Source of the DNA: Streptomyces sp. JH14
GTDB lineage: Bacteria > Actinomycetota > Actinomycetes > Streptomycetales > Streptomycetaceae
Assembly: GCF_029428675.1 (NCBI RefSeq)
Contig: NZ_JAJNEL010000001.1
Span: forward strand, 2,604,001-2,668,000
Direction: 5' to 3'
DNA length: 64,000 bases
The position numbers were made by a program, and so were the translations under genes. This document shows, one piece after another, positions 49,649 through 59,395 of this stretch. How positions within the stretch are numbered: position 1 is the stretch's first letter; each line of letters opens with the position of its first letter. The notes below the pieces were generated by a model. That model was not told the DNA's origin. It saw nothing but the letters and a program-made list of their open reading frames with translations, and did not search any database.

Positions 49649-51427
49649 GTGGACGCGCAAAGCCGTGGGCGGGCGGACGAAATCGACCCCGCAGACCAGT
49701 GGGTACTCAACCCGCAGACCGGCGATTACGAATTGCGACTGACCCAATCCGGAGGGGATTCATACCGCGCGCCAAGTGCGCCGAGTCCCCGTGGTTCCGG
49801 ACGCAGAGGTGCGGTTCGTGACGACGACGGCGAGGGCAGGAGCGGTGCACGGGACGGCAGCGGCCGGGGCCCCGCACCGCGCCGTGAGGTGCCCGGGCAG
49901 CGCGGTCGCCGCCCGGCCAACGGCCCGCGCGGCCCGGAGGGTTCCGGCCCGGAGGCCGGAGGCCGGCGCAAGCGCAAGCAGCAGAAGGGCCGCCGCAAGA
50001 AGGCGCTCATCTGGACGGGCGGCGTGATGGCGTTCGTACTCGTCGCGCTGTCGGTCGGCGCCTACGCGCTGTACCAGCACTTCAACAGCAACTTGAGCTC
50101 CGTGGACGTCGGCGACGCCGGCAACAAGAACGTCGTCACGGCCAATGCGCCCCTCAACATATTGATCATCGGTACGGACAAGCGCACCGGTAAGGGCAAC
50201 CAGGGCTACGGCGACAAGGGCAGCACCGGCCACGCCGACACCAACATCCTCTTCCACGTCTCCAAGGACCGCACCAACGCGACGGCGCTGAGCATCCCCC
50301 GCGACCTGATCACCAACATCCCGGACTGCACCACCAAGCAGCCGGACGGCACGGAAAAGGTCATCCCGGGGACGCAGGACATCCGGTTCAACGTCAGCCT
50401 CGGCCAGGACGGGCGCGACCCGGGCTGCACCATGCGTACCGTCGAGGAGATCACCGGCCTGAAGGTCGACCACTTCATGATGGTCGACTTCAACGCGGTC
50501 AAGGAGCTGTCCACGGCGGTCGGCGGCGTCAAGGTCTGCCTGGCCCACGCGGTCAAGGACTCCAAGTCGCACCTCGACCTGCCGGAAGGTGAGAGCACGA
50601 TCCAGGGCGAGGACGCCCTCGCGTTCGTCCGCACCCGCCACAGCTTCGGCAACGAGAGCGACCTCGACCGCATCAAGGTGCAGCAGCAGTTCATCGGCTC
50701 GATGATCCGGCAGATGAAGTCGGACGACACACTGACCAGCCCGACGAAGCTGTACAAGCTGGCGAACGTCGCGACCAGTGCCCTGACCGTCGACTCCGCC
50801 ATCGGCACGGGCAAGAAGCTGGTGTCGCTGGCCAAGGAGCTCAGCAAGGTCGACACCAAGAACATCACCTTCGTGACGGCCCCGGTGATAGACAACCCGG
50901 CCGAGAAGGTCCATGCGACGGTGGTGCTCAACACCGCCAAGTCCGATCCGCTGTTCGCGATGATGCGCGAGGACACCTCGCTGACCGAGGTGGCCGCGCA
51001 GAAGAAGGCCGCCAAGAGCAAGCAGGACGCACTCCTCAAGGGCACCAAGGCCGCTGCCGCCGACGTACGAGTCGATGTCCTCAACGGCGGCGACATCCCG
51101 GGCGCCGCGCAGCAGACGGTCACCTGGCTGCAGAACCAGCAGGGCGTGCTCAAGTCGACCAACAAGGCCAACGCCCCCGAGAAGATCTCCAAGACGACGC
51201 TCACGTACGCACCGAACCAGGCCGACCAGGCCCGGGCGCTCGCCGCCATGATGGGGCTGCCCGGATCGGCCCTGAAGCAGGGCACCGTGGACGCCGAGGG
51301 CCTGCAGGCGATGGTCCTGACCCTGGGGGCGGACTTCAAGGGCGCGGGTGTGCCCGTCACCGGACCGGCAAAGGCGCCGGACGGCATCCAGAAGGCAAGT
51401 GCCGACAAGGCAGAGTGCGCCAAGTGA
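49649..51427 (+). CDS. LCP family protein 2 with LytR_C domain
   Basis: A 592-residue LCP protein. A ~110-residue charged, Gly/Arg-rich cytoplasmic N-terminus precedes one membrane helix (ALIWTGGVMAFVLVALSVGAY) and the LCP domain, with NILIIGTDKRTGKG, SIPRDLITNIPDC, TVEEITGLKVDHFMMVDF and FVRTRHSFGNESDLDRIKVQ. A C-terminal LytR_C domain (about residues 470-580) includes VRVDVLNGGDIPGAAQQT. I start at the GTG at 49649, preceded by GGAGG 12 nt upstream; the earlier ATG gives no extra conserved sequence. Confidence 0.93.
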   Translation: MDAQSRGRADEIDPADQWVLNPQTGDYELRLTQSGGDSYRAPSAPSPRGSGRRGAVRDDDGEGRSGARDGSGRGPAPRREVPGQRGRRPANGPRGPEGSGPEAGGRRKRKQQKGRRKKALIWTGGVMAFVLVALSVGAYALYQHFNSNLSSVDVGDAGNKNVVTANAPLNILIIGTDKRTGKGNQGYGDKGSTGHADTNILFHVSKDRTNATALSIPRDLITNIPDCTTKQPDGTEKVIPGTQDIRFNVSLGQDGRDPGCTMRTVEEITGLKVDHFMMVDFNAVKELSTAVGGVKVCLAHAVKDSKSHLDLPEGESTIQGEDALAFVRTRHSFGNESDLDRIKVQQQFIGSMIRQMKSDDTLTSPTKLYKLANVATSALTVDSAIGTGKKLVSLAKELSKVDTKNITFVTAPVIDNPAEKVHATVVLNTAKSDPLFAMMREDTSLTEVAAQKKAAKSKQDALLKGTKAAAADVRVDVLNGGDIPGAAQQTVTWLQNQQGVLKSTNKANAPEKISKTTLTYAPNQADQARALAAMMGLPGSALKQGTVDAEGLQAMVLTLGADFKGAGVPVTGPAKAPDGIQKASADKAECAK

Positions 51428-51478
51428 CGCCCGGTCACCGCGCCATGGCAAGAGTCTGAGCAGCAGGGGGGGGTCCTG

Positions 51479-53191
51479 GTGGTACGGAGCAGCACGCCCG
51501 GAGAGGGGACGCGACCACGCGTCCGGCACGCCGGCCAACTCGGCTGGGACGACGGTCTGTACGACGACGCCCCGTCCGTCGGCCCCGACGACGGGCACGA
51601 CAGCGGACGGAACGACCGGCGCAGCGGCGACGACGGGGACCGGGACCGCCCGGGCCCCGGCCGCGCCGAACGCCGCCGCGGCCGGTCGCACGGGCGCGGC
51701 CGACGCGGGAAGCGCCGCGTACTGCGCTGGATCGCCTGGACGCTCGCGGTCGTCATACTCGGCACCGGCACCGCCGGATACCTCTGGTACGAGCACCTGA
51801 ACAGCAATCTCCGCAAGGGGCAGCGCAGCGCCGGGAACAGCGGCGCGAAGAAGGCCGCCCCGAACGCCGCGGGCCAGACCCCGCTGAACATTCTGCTGAT
51901 CGGTTCGGACGACCGTAACTCCAAGGAGAACCTCAAGCTCGGCGGCTCGAAGTCGAGCGTCGGCGCCAAGCCGCTGGCCGATGTGCAGATGCTCCTCCAT
52001 GTGTCGGCCGACCGGAAGAACGCCTCGGTCGTCAGCATTCCGCGTGATACGCGCGTCGACATCCCGAAGTGCGTGGACCCCGAGACCAAGCAGGAGTCCC
52101 CGGCCACCAACGGGCTCATCAACGAGACGCTCGGCCGCGGCGGCCCCGGCTGCACGCTGGACACCTGGGAGCAGCTGACCGGCATCTATATCGACCACTG
52201 GGTGATGGTCGACTTCGCCGGTGTGGTCGCCATGGCGGACGCCGTCGGCGGCGCCGACGTATGTGTCAAGGACAACGTCTACGACATCCCCAAGCCCAGG
52301 GTTCCCGGCGGCTCGTATCTGAAGCTGACCAAGGGCACGCACAAGGTCCAGGGCAAGCAGGCCCTGCAGTGGCTGCGTACCCGCCATGCCTTCGAGAGCG
52401 ACTTCGGCCGGGCCAAGGCCCAGCACATGTACCTGAACTCGGTCATCCGGCAGCTGAAGAGCCAGAACGCCTTCACCGACACCGGACGGCTGATGGATCT
52501 CGCCGAGACCGCGACCAAGTCGCTCCAGGTCTCCGAGGAGATCGGCTCCGTGAAGAAGCTGTTCGACCTCGGTATGCAGCTCAAGAACGTACCGATGAGC
52601 AAGATCAACATGCTGACCATGCCGCGGGTCACGGATCCGGAGGACGAGAACCACGTGCTGCCCAAGCCGGGCGCCGCCGAGACGCTCTGGGCGCTGCTGC
52701 GCGACGACGAGTCGCTCGACCCGAAGGACCGCGCGAAGACCGGTGCGAAGGACAAGGGACCGGCCGCGGCCGCACCCGGTGCCCTCGATCTGACGGTGGT
52801 CAACGGCACCGCGGGCGACGGTCAGGTCGCCACCACCGGCCGGGCGGCGGACGTCCAGGACATCCTCCGGTCCAAGGGCTTCGCCAAGGCCAACGCCACG
52901 ACCGTCCCGGGGTCGGCGCTGACCACCGCGGTGACCTATCCGAAGGACTCGGGTGCCCAGGGCAAGTCGGACGCGCAGTCGGTCGCCAAGGCCCTCGGAC
53001 TGCCGACCAGTGCGGTCAAGGTGTCGGCGGGGGTCGACACGCTGACCCTCACGGTCGGCTCGGACTGGCGCACGGGAGCGGACTACCCCAAGAAGGCGGT
53101 CGACGAGGACGACCCGCTCAAGGACACCGAGGCCGTCAACGGGGCACAGGAGGACGCCTGCATGGACGTCTACTGGCCGTACCGGTTCTAG
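51479..53191 (+). CDS. LCP family protein 3 with LytR_C domain
   Basis: A 570-residue LCP protein with an Arg/Asp/Gly-rich N-terminus, one membrane helix (residues ~80-100), the LCP domain (NILLIGSDDRNSKEN, SIPRDTRVDIPKC, WLRTRHAFESDFGRAKAQHMY) and a C-terminal LytR_C domain (LTVVNGTAGDGQVATTGRAA). It begins at GTG with the G-rich RBS AGGGGGGGG. It lies 51 bp after LCP 2 and is probably cotranscribed. It ends in a strong bidirectional terminator. Confidence 0.93.
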   Translation: MVRSSTPGEGTRPRVRHAGQLGWDDGLYDDAPSVGPDDGHDSGRNDRRSGDDGDRDRPGPGRAERRRGRSHGRGRRGKRRVLRWIAWTLAVVILGTGTAGYLWYEHLNSNLRKGQRSAGNSGAKKAAPNAAGQTPLNILLIGSDDRNSKENLKLGGSKSSVGAKPLADVQMLLHVSADRKNASVVSIPRDTRVDIPKCVDPETKQESPATNGLINETLGRGGPGCTLDTWEQLTGIYIDHWVMVDFAGVVAMADAVGGADVCVKDNVYDIPKPRVPGGSYLKLTKGTHKVQGKQALQWLRTRHAFESDFGRAKAQHMYLNSVIRQLKSQNAFTDTGRLMDLAETATKSLQVSEEIGSVKKLFDLGMQLKNVPMSKINMLTMPRVTDPEDENHVLPKPGAAETLWALLRDDESLDPKDRAKTGAKDKGPAAAAPGALDLTVVNGTAGDGQVATTGRAADVQDILRSKGFAKANATTVPGSALTTAVTYPKDSGAQGKSDAQSVAKALGLPTSAVKVSAGVDTLTLTVGSDWRTGADYPKKAVDEDDPLKDTEAVNGAQEDACMDVYWPYRF

Positions 53192-53211
53192 TCGGGGCCC
53201 GTACGACGCGA

Positions 53212-53255
53212 CAGGGGCGCCGGCCGTTCTCCTCGGAGAGCGGCCGGCGCCCCTG
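53212..53255. terminator. Bidirectional hairpin terminator between LCP 3 and the convergent glycosyltransferase
   Basis: A perfect 15-bp stem (CAGGGGCGCCGGCCG and its complement) with a 14-nt loop that can pair further. It lies 20 bp from both stop codons. Confidence 0.85.
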
Positions 53256-53275
53256 CTTCGTGCGTGCGTACCGGA

Positions 53276-54298
53276 TCAGACCGTCTGCCGCGCGGCCGCC
53301 GGGCGGCGGCTGGCGATGACGCGCTTCGCCAGCGAGCGCGGGCTGGTCAGGAAGCCGTAGCCCCAGGACATGTGCATGGTGGCCAGCGCCACCGGGATCT
53401 GTGCCCGTGCCTTCAGCGGCAGGCCCTTGCCCGCCGGGAGGGACCCGGCGATGATCGCCGCGGCGTAACCGGCCGGGACGACGAAGCCCCACGCGGTCAC
53501 GGCCGCGCCGACGACGATGCCCGCCGCTATCGCGCAGACGGCGGCCGGCGGGGCCAGGTAGCGCAGGTTGATCGAGCCGGCGTGGTAGCGGGCGACGACG
53601 TGGCGCCAGCGGCCGTAGTCCTTGTACTGCTTGGCCAGCGCCCGCACCGAGGGGCGCGGCCGGTACTGCACCTTCAGCTCCGGCGAGAACCAGATCAGCC
53701 CGCCCGCCTCGCGGATCCGGAAGTTCAGCTCCCAGTCCTGGGCGCGGATGAACTCGACGTTGTAGCCGTCCGCCTTCTCCAGCGCCTCGCGGCGGAAGAC
53801 ACCCAGGTAGACGGTCTCGGCCGGGCCCGCCTGGCCGCCGGTGTGGAAGGCCGCGTTGCCGACGCCGATCTTCGAGGTCATGGCCGCGGCGACGGCGTCC
53901 TCCCAGGCGTTCTCGCCCTCGGCGTGCATGATGCCGCCGACGTTCTGTGCGCCCGTCTCCTCCAGGAGGCGGACCGCTGTCGCGATGTAGTTCGGCGAGA
54001 GCATGCCGTGACCGTCGACCCGCACCACGACGGGATGCGAGGAGGCCTTGATCGCGGCGTTGAGCGCCGCGGGGGTGCGACCGGTCGGGTTGGGCACCGT
54101 GTGGACCCGGGAGTCCTCGCGTACCAGCTCGGCGGCGATCTCGTCGGTGCGGTCCGTGGACGGGCCGAGCGCGATCACGATCTCCATCTCGCCGGCGTAC
54201 TCCTGCTCCAGGATGTGCCGGACCGAGTTCCTGAGATGACGTTCCTCATTGAGTACCGGCATGATCACGGAGACGGCGGGGTGCTGCGCGGCAGGCAT
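53276..54298 (-). CDS. Family 2 glycosyltransferase (ExoA-like)
   Basis: A 340-residue GT2 enzyme. The N-terminal domain has VSVIMPVLNEERHLRNSV, VRVDGHGMLSPNYI (DxD-like) and RAQDWELNFRIREAGG; two or three membrane helices form the C-terminus (YLAPPAAVCAIAAGIVVGAA). It resembles ExoA-type succinoglycan transferases. Its place in the midst of LCP genes suggests it makes or extends a glycan that the LCP proteins attach. The start at 54298 gives normal length. Confidence 0.9.
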   Translation of the reverse strand: MPAAQHPAVSVIMPVLNEERHLRNSVRHILEQEYAGEMEIVIALGPSTDRTDEIAAELVREDSRVHTVPNPTGRTPAALNAAIKASSHPVVVRVDGHGMLSPNYIATAVRLLEETGAQNVGGIMHAEGENAWEDAVAAAMTSKIGVGNAAFHTGGQAGPAETVYLGVFRREALEKADGYNVEFIRAQDWELNFRIREAGGLIWFSPELKVQYRPRPSVRALAKQYKDYGRWRHVVARYHAGSINLRYLAPPAAVCAIAAGIVVGAAVTAWGFVVPAGYAAAIIAGSLPAGKGLPLKARAQIPVALATMHMSWGYGFLTSPRSLAKRVIASRRPAAARQTV

Positions 54299-54478
54299 GT
54301 GGTCCTCGGGGGGTCCTCGGGGGCCGCCGGGGGTTCGCACCCCAGGAGGCGGCGTATTTCGGCCGCCACGTTACCGCGAATGGGGGACGGGGGCGCGCGC
54401 CACCGGGTTGCTCACCGGAGTGGAGATCGTATGGGCCTACTGTGCGAACGGTCCCCCTTGCACCGCGGAGGTCCGTCC

Positions 54479-55939
54479 GTGCCCACGCCGCACCGCTCCC
54501 CCCGTCCGCCGCACCGCCGCACCGCTCCCCCGCAGTACAGGTCCAGAAAACAGGACGAGAGGCCCCGCTGGGGCATGCGGCTGGCGACCGGTCTGTCCGT
54601 GCTGGTGCTCGGGGCCGGCGGGATCGGCCATGCGGTGGTGACGAGTCTGGAGACCGGGATCGACCGGGTCGACCCGTTCAAGGACATGAAGAACCGGCCC
54701 CGCGCCGGCAACGGCATGAATCTGCTGCTCGTGGGCACCGACGGACGCGACCGGATCAGCCGGGAGCAGCGGCGGAAGTACCGGCTGGGCGGTGCGCCCT
54801 GCCACTGCACCGACACGATCATGCTGGTGCATCTGTCGGCGGACAGGGAGCGCGCGAGCATCGTCTCGCTGCCGCGCGACAGCTACGTCGAGCTCCCCGG
54901 GCGCCGGGGGCCGGCCGGTGGCGACGCGCGCACCACCCATCCGGTGAAACTGAACGCCGCCTATGCGCAGGGCGGTCCCGCGCTGACCGTACGGACCGTC
55001 GAGAACATGACGGGCGTCAAGGTCGACCACTACCTGGAGGTCGACTTCCCCAGCTTCATGAAGACGGTGGACACCCTCGGCGGGGTGCAGATCTGCACGG
55101 CCCGGCCGATGAAGGACTCGTACACGGGCCTCGACCTCGCCGCCGGTACGCACCGGCTGGACGGCGGGCAGGCACTCCAGTACGTGCGCTCGCGCCATAT
55201 CGACGCGGCCGCCGACCTGGGCCGGATGCAGCGCCAGCAGAAATTCCTCGCCTCGCTGATCAAGCAGACGATCAGCAGCGGTGTGCTGCTGAACCCGGTG
55301 AGGTTCCGGAACGTCGCGTCGACCATGCTCGGAGCGGTCCGGGCCGACCGGGGGTTCGGTACGGATCAGCTGCTGGACCTCGGCCAGGCCATGCGCGGCT
55401 TCACTCCGGCGTCGTCCGAGTTCACCTCCGTGCCGATCAGCAATGCCTCCTACCCGGTCAAGGGCGTCGGCTCGACGGTGAAATGGGACCCGAAGAAATC
55501 GAAGATGCTCTTCGAGGCGCTGCGCGAGGACAAGCCCCTGGCCTTGAAGCGGCCGAAGGCGCCGAAGGCGCGGACGGTCGATGTCGCGCCGCGCGGGATC
55601 CGGGTCCAGGTCTACAACGGGACGCCGAAGAACGGACTCGGCCGGGCGGTCGACGACGCGCTCCACGCCACCGGCTTCGACACGACACGGACCCCGCTCA
55701 ACGCGGAGCTGCGCGAGCACAAGCGCACGCTGATCGAGTACGACCCCCGGTGGGACCGGTCGGCGAGATCGCTGGCGGCGGCGCTGCCGGGGGCCGAGCT
55801 GCGCGCGGTCGCGAAGCTGGGCCGGACGATGAAGGTGACCGTGGGGTCGGCCTTCGGCAAGGTGGAGCGGGTGCGGGCCGAGGAGCCGCAGCGGGGCAGG
55901 TTCGACGCGGTCACGGGCGACCAGGTGGCATGCCCGTAG
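54479..55939 (+). CDS. LCP family protein 4 with LytR_C-like domain
   Basis: A 486-residue LCP protein starting VPTPHRSPRPPHRR. One membrane helix (MRLATGLSVLVLGAGGIGHAV) precedes the LCP domain with NLLLVGTDGRDRISREQ, SLPRDSYVELPG, TVENMTGVKVDHYLEVDFP and YVRSRHIDAAADLGRMQRQQ. A shorter LytR_C-like end (IRVQVYNGTPKNGLGRAVDD) follows. I chose GTG 54479 for its GGAGG at 7-nt spacing; ATG 54431 is in frame and also has GGAG upstream. It is divergent from the glycosyltransferase. Confidence 0.92.
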   Translation: MPTPHRSPRPPHRRTAPPQYRSRKQDERPRWGMRLATGLSVLVLGAGGIGHAVVTSLETGIDRVDPFKDMKNRPRAGNGMNLLLVGTDGRDRISREQRRKYRLGGAPCHCTDTIMLVHLSADRERASIVSLPRDSYVELPGRRGPAGGDARTTHPVKLNAAYAQGGPALTVRTVENMTGVKVDHYLEVDFPSFMKTVDTLGGVQICTARPMKDSYTGLDLAAGTHRLDGGQALQYVRSRHIDAAADLGRMQRQQKFLASLIKQTISSGVLLNPVRFRNVASTMLGAVRADRGFGTDQLLDLGQAMRGFTPASSEFTSVPISNASYPVKGVGSTVKWDPKKSKMLFEALREDKPLALKRPKAPKARTVDVAPRGIRVQVYNGTPKNGLGRAVDDALHATGFDTTRTPLNAELREHKRTLIEYDPRWDRSARSLAAALPGAELRAVAKLGRTMKVTVGSAFGKVERVRAEEPQRGRFDAVTGDQVACP

Positions 55940-55982
55940 GACCATGTGCGCCGTCCGGGCCGCCGCCCCGCGGGAGCTGCCG

Positions 55983-56534
55983 TCAGTCGACGTCGATGCC
56001 GTCCGCCACGCGCTTCTCGCGCAGTTCCCTGATCGCGCGGCGCCGGGCGAGGCGGTGGGTGCGCCGGATCTGGGCCTCCTGGTAGCGCCGCTTGTCACGC
56101 TCCGTCTCCGGGATCACCGGCGGCACGGGGCGCGGCTTGCCGTCCCCGTCGACCGCCGCGAACACCAGATACGCGCTGCCGACCTGCTGGGCGGGGGTCG
56201 ATTCGTTCCACCGCTCGGCCATGACCCGGACGCCGACCTCCATCGAGGAGCGGCCGGTCCAGTTCACCTGTGCGCGCACGTGAACAAGGTCACCGACGCG
56301 GACCGGCTCCAGGAACACCATCTCGTCCATCGAGGCCGTCACCGCTGGTCCGCCGGAGTGCCGGCCGGCCACGGCGCCAGCCGCGTCGTCGACGAGTTTC
56401 ATGATCACGCCGCCGTGCACCGTACCCAGCAGATTGGTGTCACTGCCGGTCATGATGTGGCTGAGGGTGGTCCGGGACGCCGCGGTCGGCTTGCCCGGAA
56501 TATCGCCCTCCGGGCGCAGGGCCTGATCTGTCAT
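55983..56534 (-). CDS. Acyl-CoA thioesterase, hotdog fold
   Basis: A 183-residue hotdog-fold protein of the BFIT/YciA type. The conserved LLGTVHGGVIMKLVDDAAG contains the Asp of the active site; VRVGDLVHVRAQVNWTGRSS and VGSAYLVFAAVD complete the fold. It hydrolyses acyl-CoA esters; chain-length preference is unknown. The C-terminal ~30 residues are Arg-rich. ATG 56534 has GGTGGAGG ahead. It has no functional tie to the flanking LCP genes that I can see. Confidence 0.9.
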   Translation of the reverse strand: MTDQALRPEGDIPGKPTAASRTTLSHIMTGSDTNLLGTVHGGVIMKLVDDAAGAVAGRHSGGPAVTASMDEMVFLEPVRVGDLVHVRAQVNWTGRSSMEVGVRVMAERWNESTPAQQVGSAYLVFAAVDGDGKPRPVPPVIPETERDKRRYQEAQIRRTHRLARRRAIRELREKRVADGIDVD

Positions 56535-56653
56535 GCCCTCCACCTTATGCGGGGGCCCGGGGACGCGGACATTGCATCAGCTTGGCAACAGCCCTGGCCC
56601 GATATCTCACACCCCCTGTAACACCGGCAGGTCCGGGCGGCACACTGGTCCGC

Positions 56654-57955
56654 ATGAGCGACAGGCCCGGTGGATGGACCGACGACAACCGCGACGACCG
56701 CTACGGACAGGGCAGCGACAGCGCCCAGCCCGAGGGCGCCCGTGTGATGCGGCACGTCCAGCGGCACCCCGTGCCGCCGCAGCAGCAGCGCCCGGCTCCG
56801 CCGCGGCAGTATCCGGCGCCGCCGCCGCAGCGCCGCCCGGAGCCGCCGCGGTACGCGGACGGCTATGACGACGGCGCAGGGTACGACGGCGGTTACAGCT
56901 CCGGCCAGGTCTACGGCGGCCGGGGTGACGGGGGTTACGGCCCGGGTGACGGCGGTTACGTCCAGGGCCGGCCCGCGCCGGACTGGCGCCGCCGAATAAA
57001 GATCGGCGCCCTGACCCTCGTGGTCGTGGTGCTGGCCGTCTCCATCGGCACGTACTTCTGGGCCGACTCCAAGCTCAAGCGTGAGGTCGACCTCTCCAAG
57101 GTGATCGAGCGTCCCGGCGAGGGCGACGGCACCAACTATCTGATCGTCGGCTCCGACAGCCGCGCGGGCATGACGGCCGAGGACAAGAAGAGGCTGCACA
57201 CCGGCTCCGCCGAGGGCAAGCGGACCGACTCGATGATGATCCTTCACGACGGATCGAACGGCCCGACGCTGATCTCCCTGCCGCGTGACTCGAACGTCGA
57301 GATCCCGACCTTCGTCGGCTCGGAATCCGGCAAGACCTTCAAGGGCACGGGCCGCATGGTGAAGCTGAACGCCGCGTACGCGGAGGACGGCCCGGAGCTG
57401 CTGGTCCGCACGGTCGAGTTCAATACCGGACTGCACATCGACCATTACGTCGAGATCGGCTTCGGCGGCTTCGCCAAGATCGTGGACGCGATCGGCGGAG
57501 TGGAGCTCGACATCCCCAAGGCGTTCAAGGACAAGAACTCCGGCGCAGACTTCCAGGCCGGCAAGCAGACGCTGAACGGCGAGCAGTCGCTCGCTTTCGT
57601 CCGCACCCGGTACGCGTTCGCGCGCAGCGACCTGGACCGCACGAAGAACCAGCAGAAGTTCCTCGCAGCACTGGCGAGCCAGACGGCGACGCCGTCCACG
57701 ATCCTCAACCCGTTCAAGCTGTACCCGACGATGGGCGCCGGTCTCGACACCCTGATCGTCGACAAGGACATGTCGCTGTGGAACCTGGGCAACATGTTCT
57801 TCGCGATGAAGGGCGTCACGGGCGGTGACGGCACGTCGATGAACATGCCGATCTCGGGCTCCACCGGCGGGAACCTGGTCTGGGACAAGGCCAAGGTCAA
57901 GCAGCTGGTGCAGCAGCTCAACAACGACGAGAAGGTCACCGTCTCCGGCAACTGA
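56654..57955 (+). CDS. LCP family protein 5
   Basis: A 433-residue LCP protein. The cytoplasmic N-terminus is Pro/Gln/Tyr/Gly-rich (PPQQQRPAPPRQYPAPPPQ, then GGY repeats), followed by one membrane helix (about residues 117-137) and the LCP domain with NYLIVGSDSRAGMTAED, SLPRDSNVEIP, TVEFNTGLHIDHYVEIGF and FVRTRYAFARSDLDRTKNQQ. There is no LytR_C domain. A 17-bp hairpin terminator follows directly. Confidence 0.93.
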   Translation: MSDRPGGWTDDNRDDRYGQGSDSAQPEGARVMRHVQRHPVPPQQQRPAPPRQYPAPPPQRRPEPPRYADGYDDGAGYDGGYSSGQVYGGRGDGGYGPGDGGYVQGRPAPDWRRRIKIGALTLVVVVLAVSIGTYFWADSKLKREVDLSKVIERPGEGDGTNYLIVGSDSRAGMTAEDKKRLHTGSAEGKRTDSMMILHDGSNGPTLISLPRDSNVEIPTFVGSESGKTFKGTGRMVKLNAAYAEDGPELLVRTVEFNTGLHIDHYVEIGFGGFAKIVDAIGGVELDIPKAFKDKNSGADFQAGKQTLNGEQSLAFVRTRYAFARSDLDRTKNQQKFLAALASQTATPSTILNPFKLYPTMGAGLDTLIVDKDMSLWNLGNMFFAMKGVTGGDGTSMNMPISGSTGGNLVWDKAKVKQLVQQLNNDEKVTVSGN

Positions 57956-57965
57956 CGGCAGACGG

Positions 57966-58003
57966 CGGCGGGGCCCGGACGGTTTGCCGTCCGGGCCCCG
58001 CCG
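57966..58003 (+). terminator. Terminator of LCP 5
   Basis: A perfect 17-bp stem (CGGCGGGGCCCGGACGG and complement) with a TTTG loop, 10 bp after the stop codon. It also faces the convergent methyltransferase gene. Confidence 0.88.
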
Positions 58004-58044
58004 CGCTCGTCGCCACGCGTCCGTCGCCACGTGTGCGACTGCGG

Positions 58045-58851
58045 CTAGACACTCCCTTGAGCCAGCAACGCCACATGCGGGAGAGCCAATTCGCCGCCCT
58101 CCTCAGCGAACTCGGCGCACAGCACGTCGTACTCACGCTTGGCCGCCGCAACCCCCTCCGGCCCCCGGCTGTTGACCAGCCGGCCGATCGCGGCGACCCC
58201 GGCCGCGGGGCCGGCCCACCAGTCCTCCGCACCGACGTAGTGGTCCCAGGCGAGGACCTCGGTCCGCACATCGTCGAACCCGGCCTCGGACATCAGCGCA
58301 CCCAGCCCGTCCTGCGTGCGCGGAAATTCGTGTTCGGCGTCGACCGTGGCCAGCCACTGCGGCCGGGTCAGTCCAGCCGCCTGTGCGGCCCGCCCGATCA
58401 GCGCCTGGCCTGCGGCGCCGGGCACCCGCCAGATGGTGACCGCGACCCGGCCGCCGGGACGGGTGATCCGGCGCAGCTCCGCCAGAGCAGCCGCGGGCCG
58501 GCCCACGTGATTGAGCACGAAGTTCGCCACCGTGGCGTCGAACTCTCCTCCTGCGTAAGGGAGTTCGGGAAGACTGCCGAGCTGGACATCGACTCCGGGC
58601 GTGGCGCGCCGGGTCGCCTCGACCATTCCGGGTTCGGCGTCCACGGCCCGCACGACCGCCCCTCGCCCGGCGGCCGCCACCGTCACCGTGCCGCTGCCGC
58701 ACCCCACGTCGAGCACCCGCACCCCGGGCCCGACTCCGGCCGCGTCCAGCAGCCGCGGCACCGGATGGGCGCAGAGCCTGGCGAAGGTGCGCGCATAGGC
58801 CTCGGCGCGGCCGTCCCAGATCCGCCGCTCGCTCAGATCGAAGGCGGTCAC
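58045..58851 (-). CDS. Class I SAM-dependent methyltransferase
   Basis: A 268-residue methyltransferase with motif I VRVLDVGCGSGTVTVAAAGRG, acidic motif II AVDAEPGMVEAT and the post-motif FDATVANFVLNHVGRP of Methyltransf_11/25. The substrate is unknown. The GTG start overlaps the stop of the upstream hypothetical gene by 4 nt (GTGA), indicating a coupled pair. The frame extends further upstream inside the neighbour and was not used. Confidence 0.88.
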   Translation of the reverse strand: MTAFDLSERRIWDGRAEAYARTFARLCAHPVPRLLDAAGVGPGVRVLDVGCGSGTVTVAAAGRGAVVRAVDAEPGMVEATRRATPGVDVQLGSLPELPYAGGEFDATVANFVLNHVGRPAAALAELRRITRPGGRVAVTIWRVPGAAGQALIGRAAQAAGLTRPQWLATVDAEHEFPRTQDGLGALMSEAGFDDVRTEVLAWDHYVGAEDWWAGPAAGVAAIGRLVNSRGPEGVAAAKREYDVLCAEFAEEGGELALPHVALLAQGSV

Positions 58852-59324
58852 CGCGCATCTCCCGGAAGTCCCTGCGGTTCGAGCTCGTCCAGATCTTCGT
58901 ACAGCGCATCCAGAATCCGTCCCGTGGGCTCGCCCTGCGGGGACAGCTCCGCCAGGCACCAGCCGGGCAGCTGTTCCTCGACCTCGGGCGGCAGATCGCC
59001 GTCGGTCGGATCGGCCAGGCTGTAGAGCAGGCCGAACGCGGTCTCCTTCGCCACCTCGCGGGCTATCTCACCCAGTTCACCGGGTGTCAGCCCGAGCCGC
59101 AGCGCCCGCTCGACGGCGCCGCCCGCGAGGCCCTCCTTCCGGTACGCCTCGACCCAGTCCGTCGCCGCCGAGCCCCAGGCGTCGATGTCCTGCCAGACCA
59201 TGCGCAGGAACCGGTAGCGGGCGAGCTGCGGAATGTTCTCCTCGGCCTCCGAGTCGGCCCAGCCCGGTGCGTCGTCGGCCCCGAGTGCGCTGAACAGGCC
59301 GGTGAGCGTGTCGATATCGGTCAT
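58848..59324 (-). CDS. Hypothetical acidic protein
   Basis: A 158-residue, strongly acidic, probably helical protein (MTDIDTLTGLFSALGADDAPGWADSEAEENIPQL). No signal peptide, membrane segment or known motif is visible. GC3 bias is clear. It overlaps the methyltransferase start, so they likely share a process. I do not recognise the family. Confidence 0.7.
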   Translation of the reverse strand: MTDIDTLTGLFSALGADDAPGWADSEAEENIPQLARYRFLRMVWQDIDAWGSAATDWVEAYRKEGLAGGAVERALRLGLTPGELGEIAREVAKETAFGLLYSLADPTDGDLPPEVEEQLPGWCLAELSPQGEPTGRILDALYEDLDELEPQGLPGDAR

Positions 59325-59395
59325 GCACAGGGAAGTTACGCCATCCCGAGCGCTCGTTCGCGGAGCGTCCACCAACCCGCCGCGCAGGGAAACGC

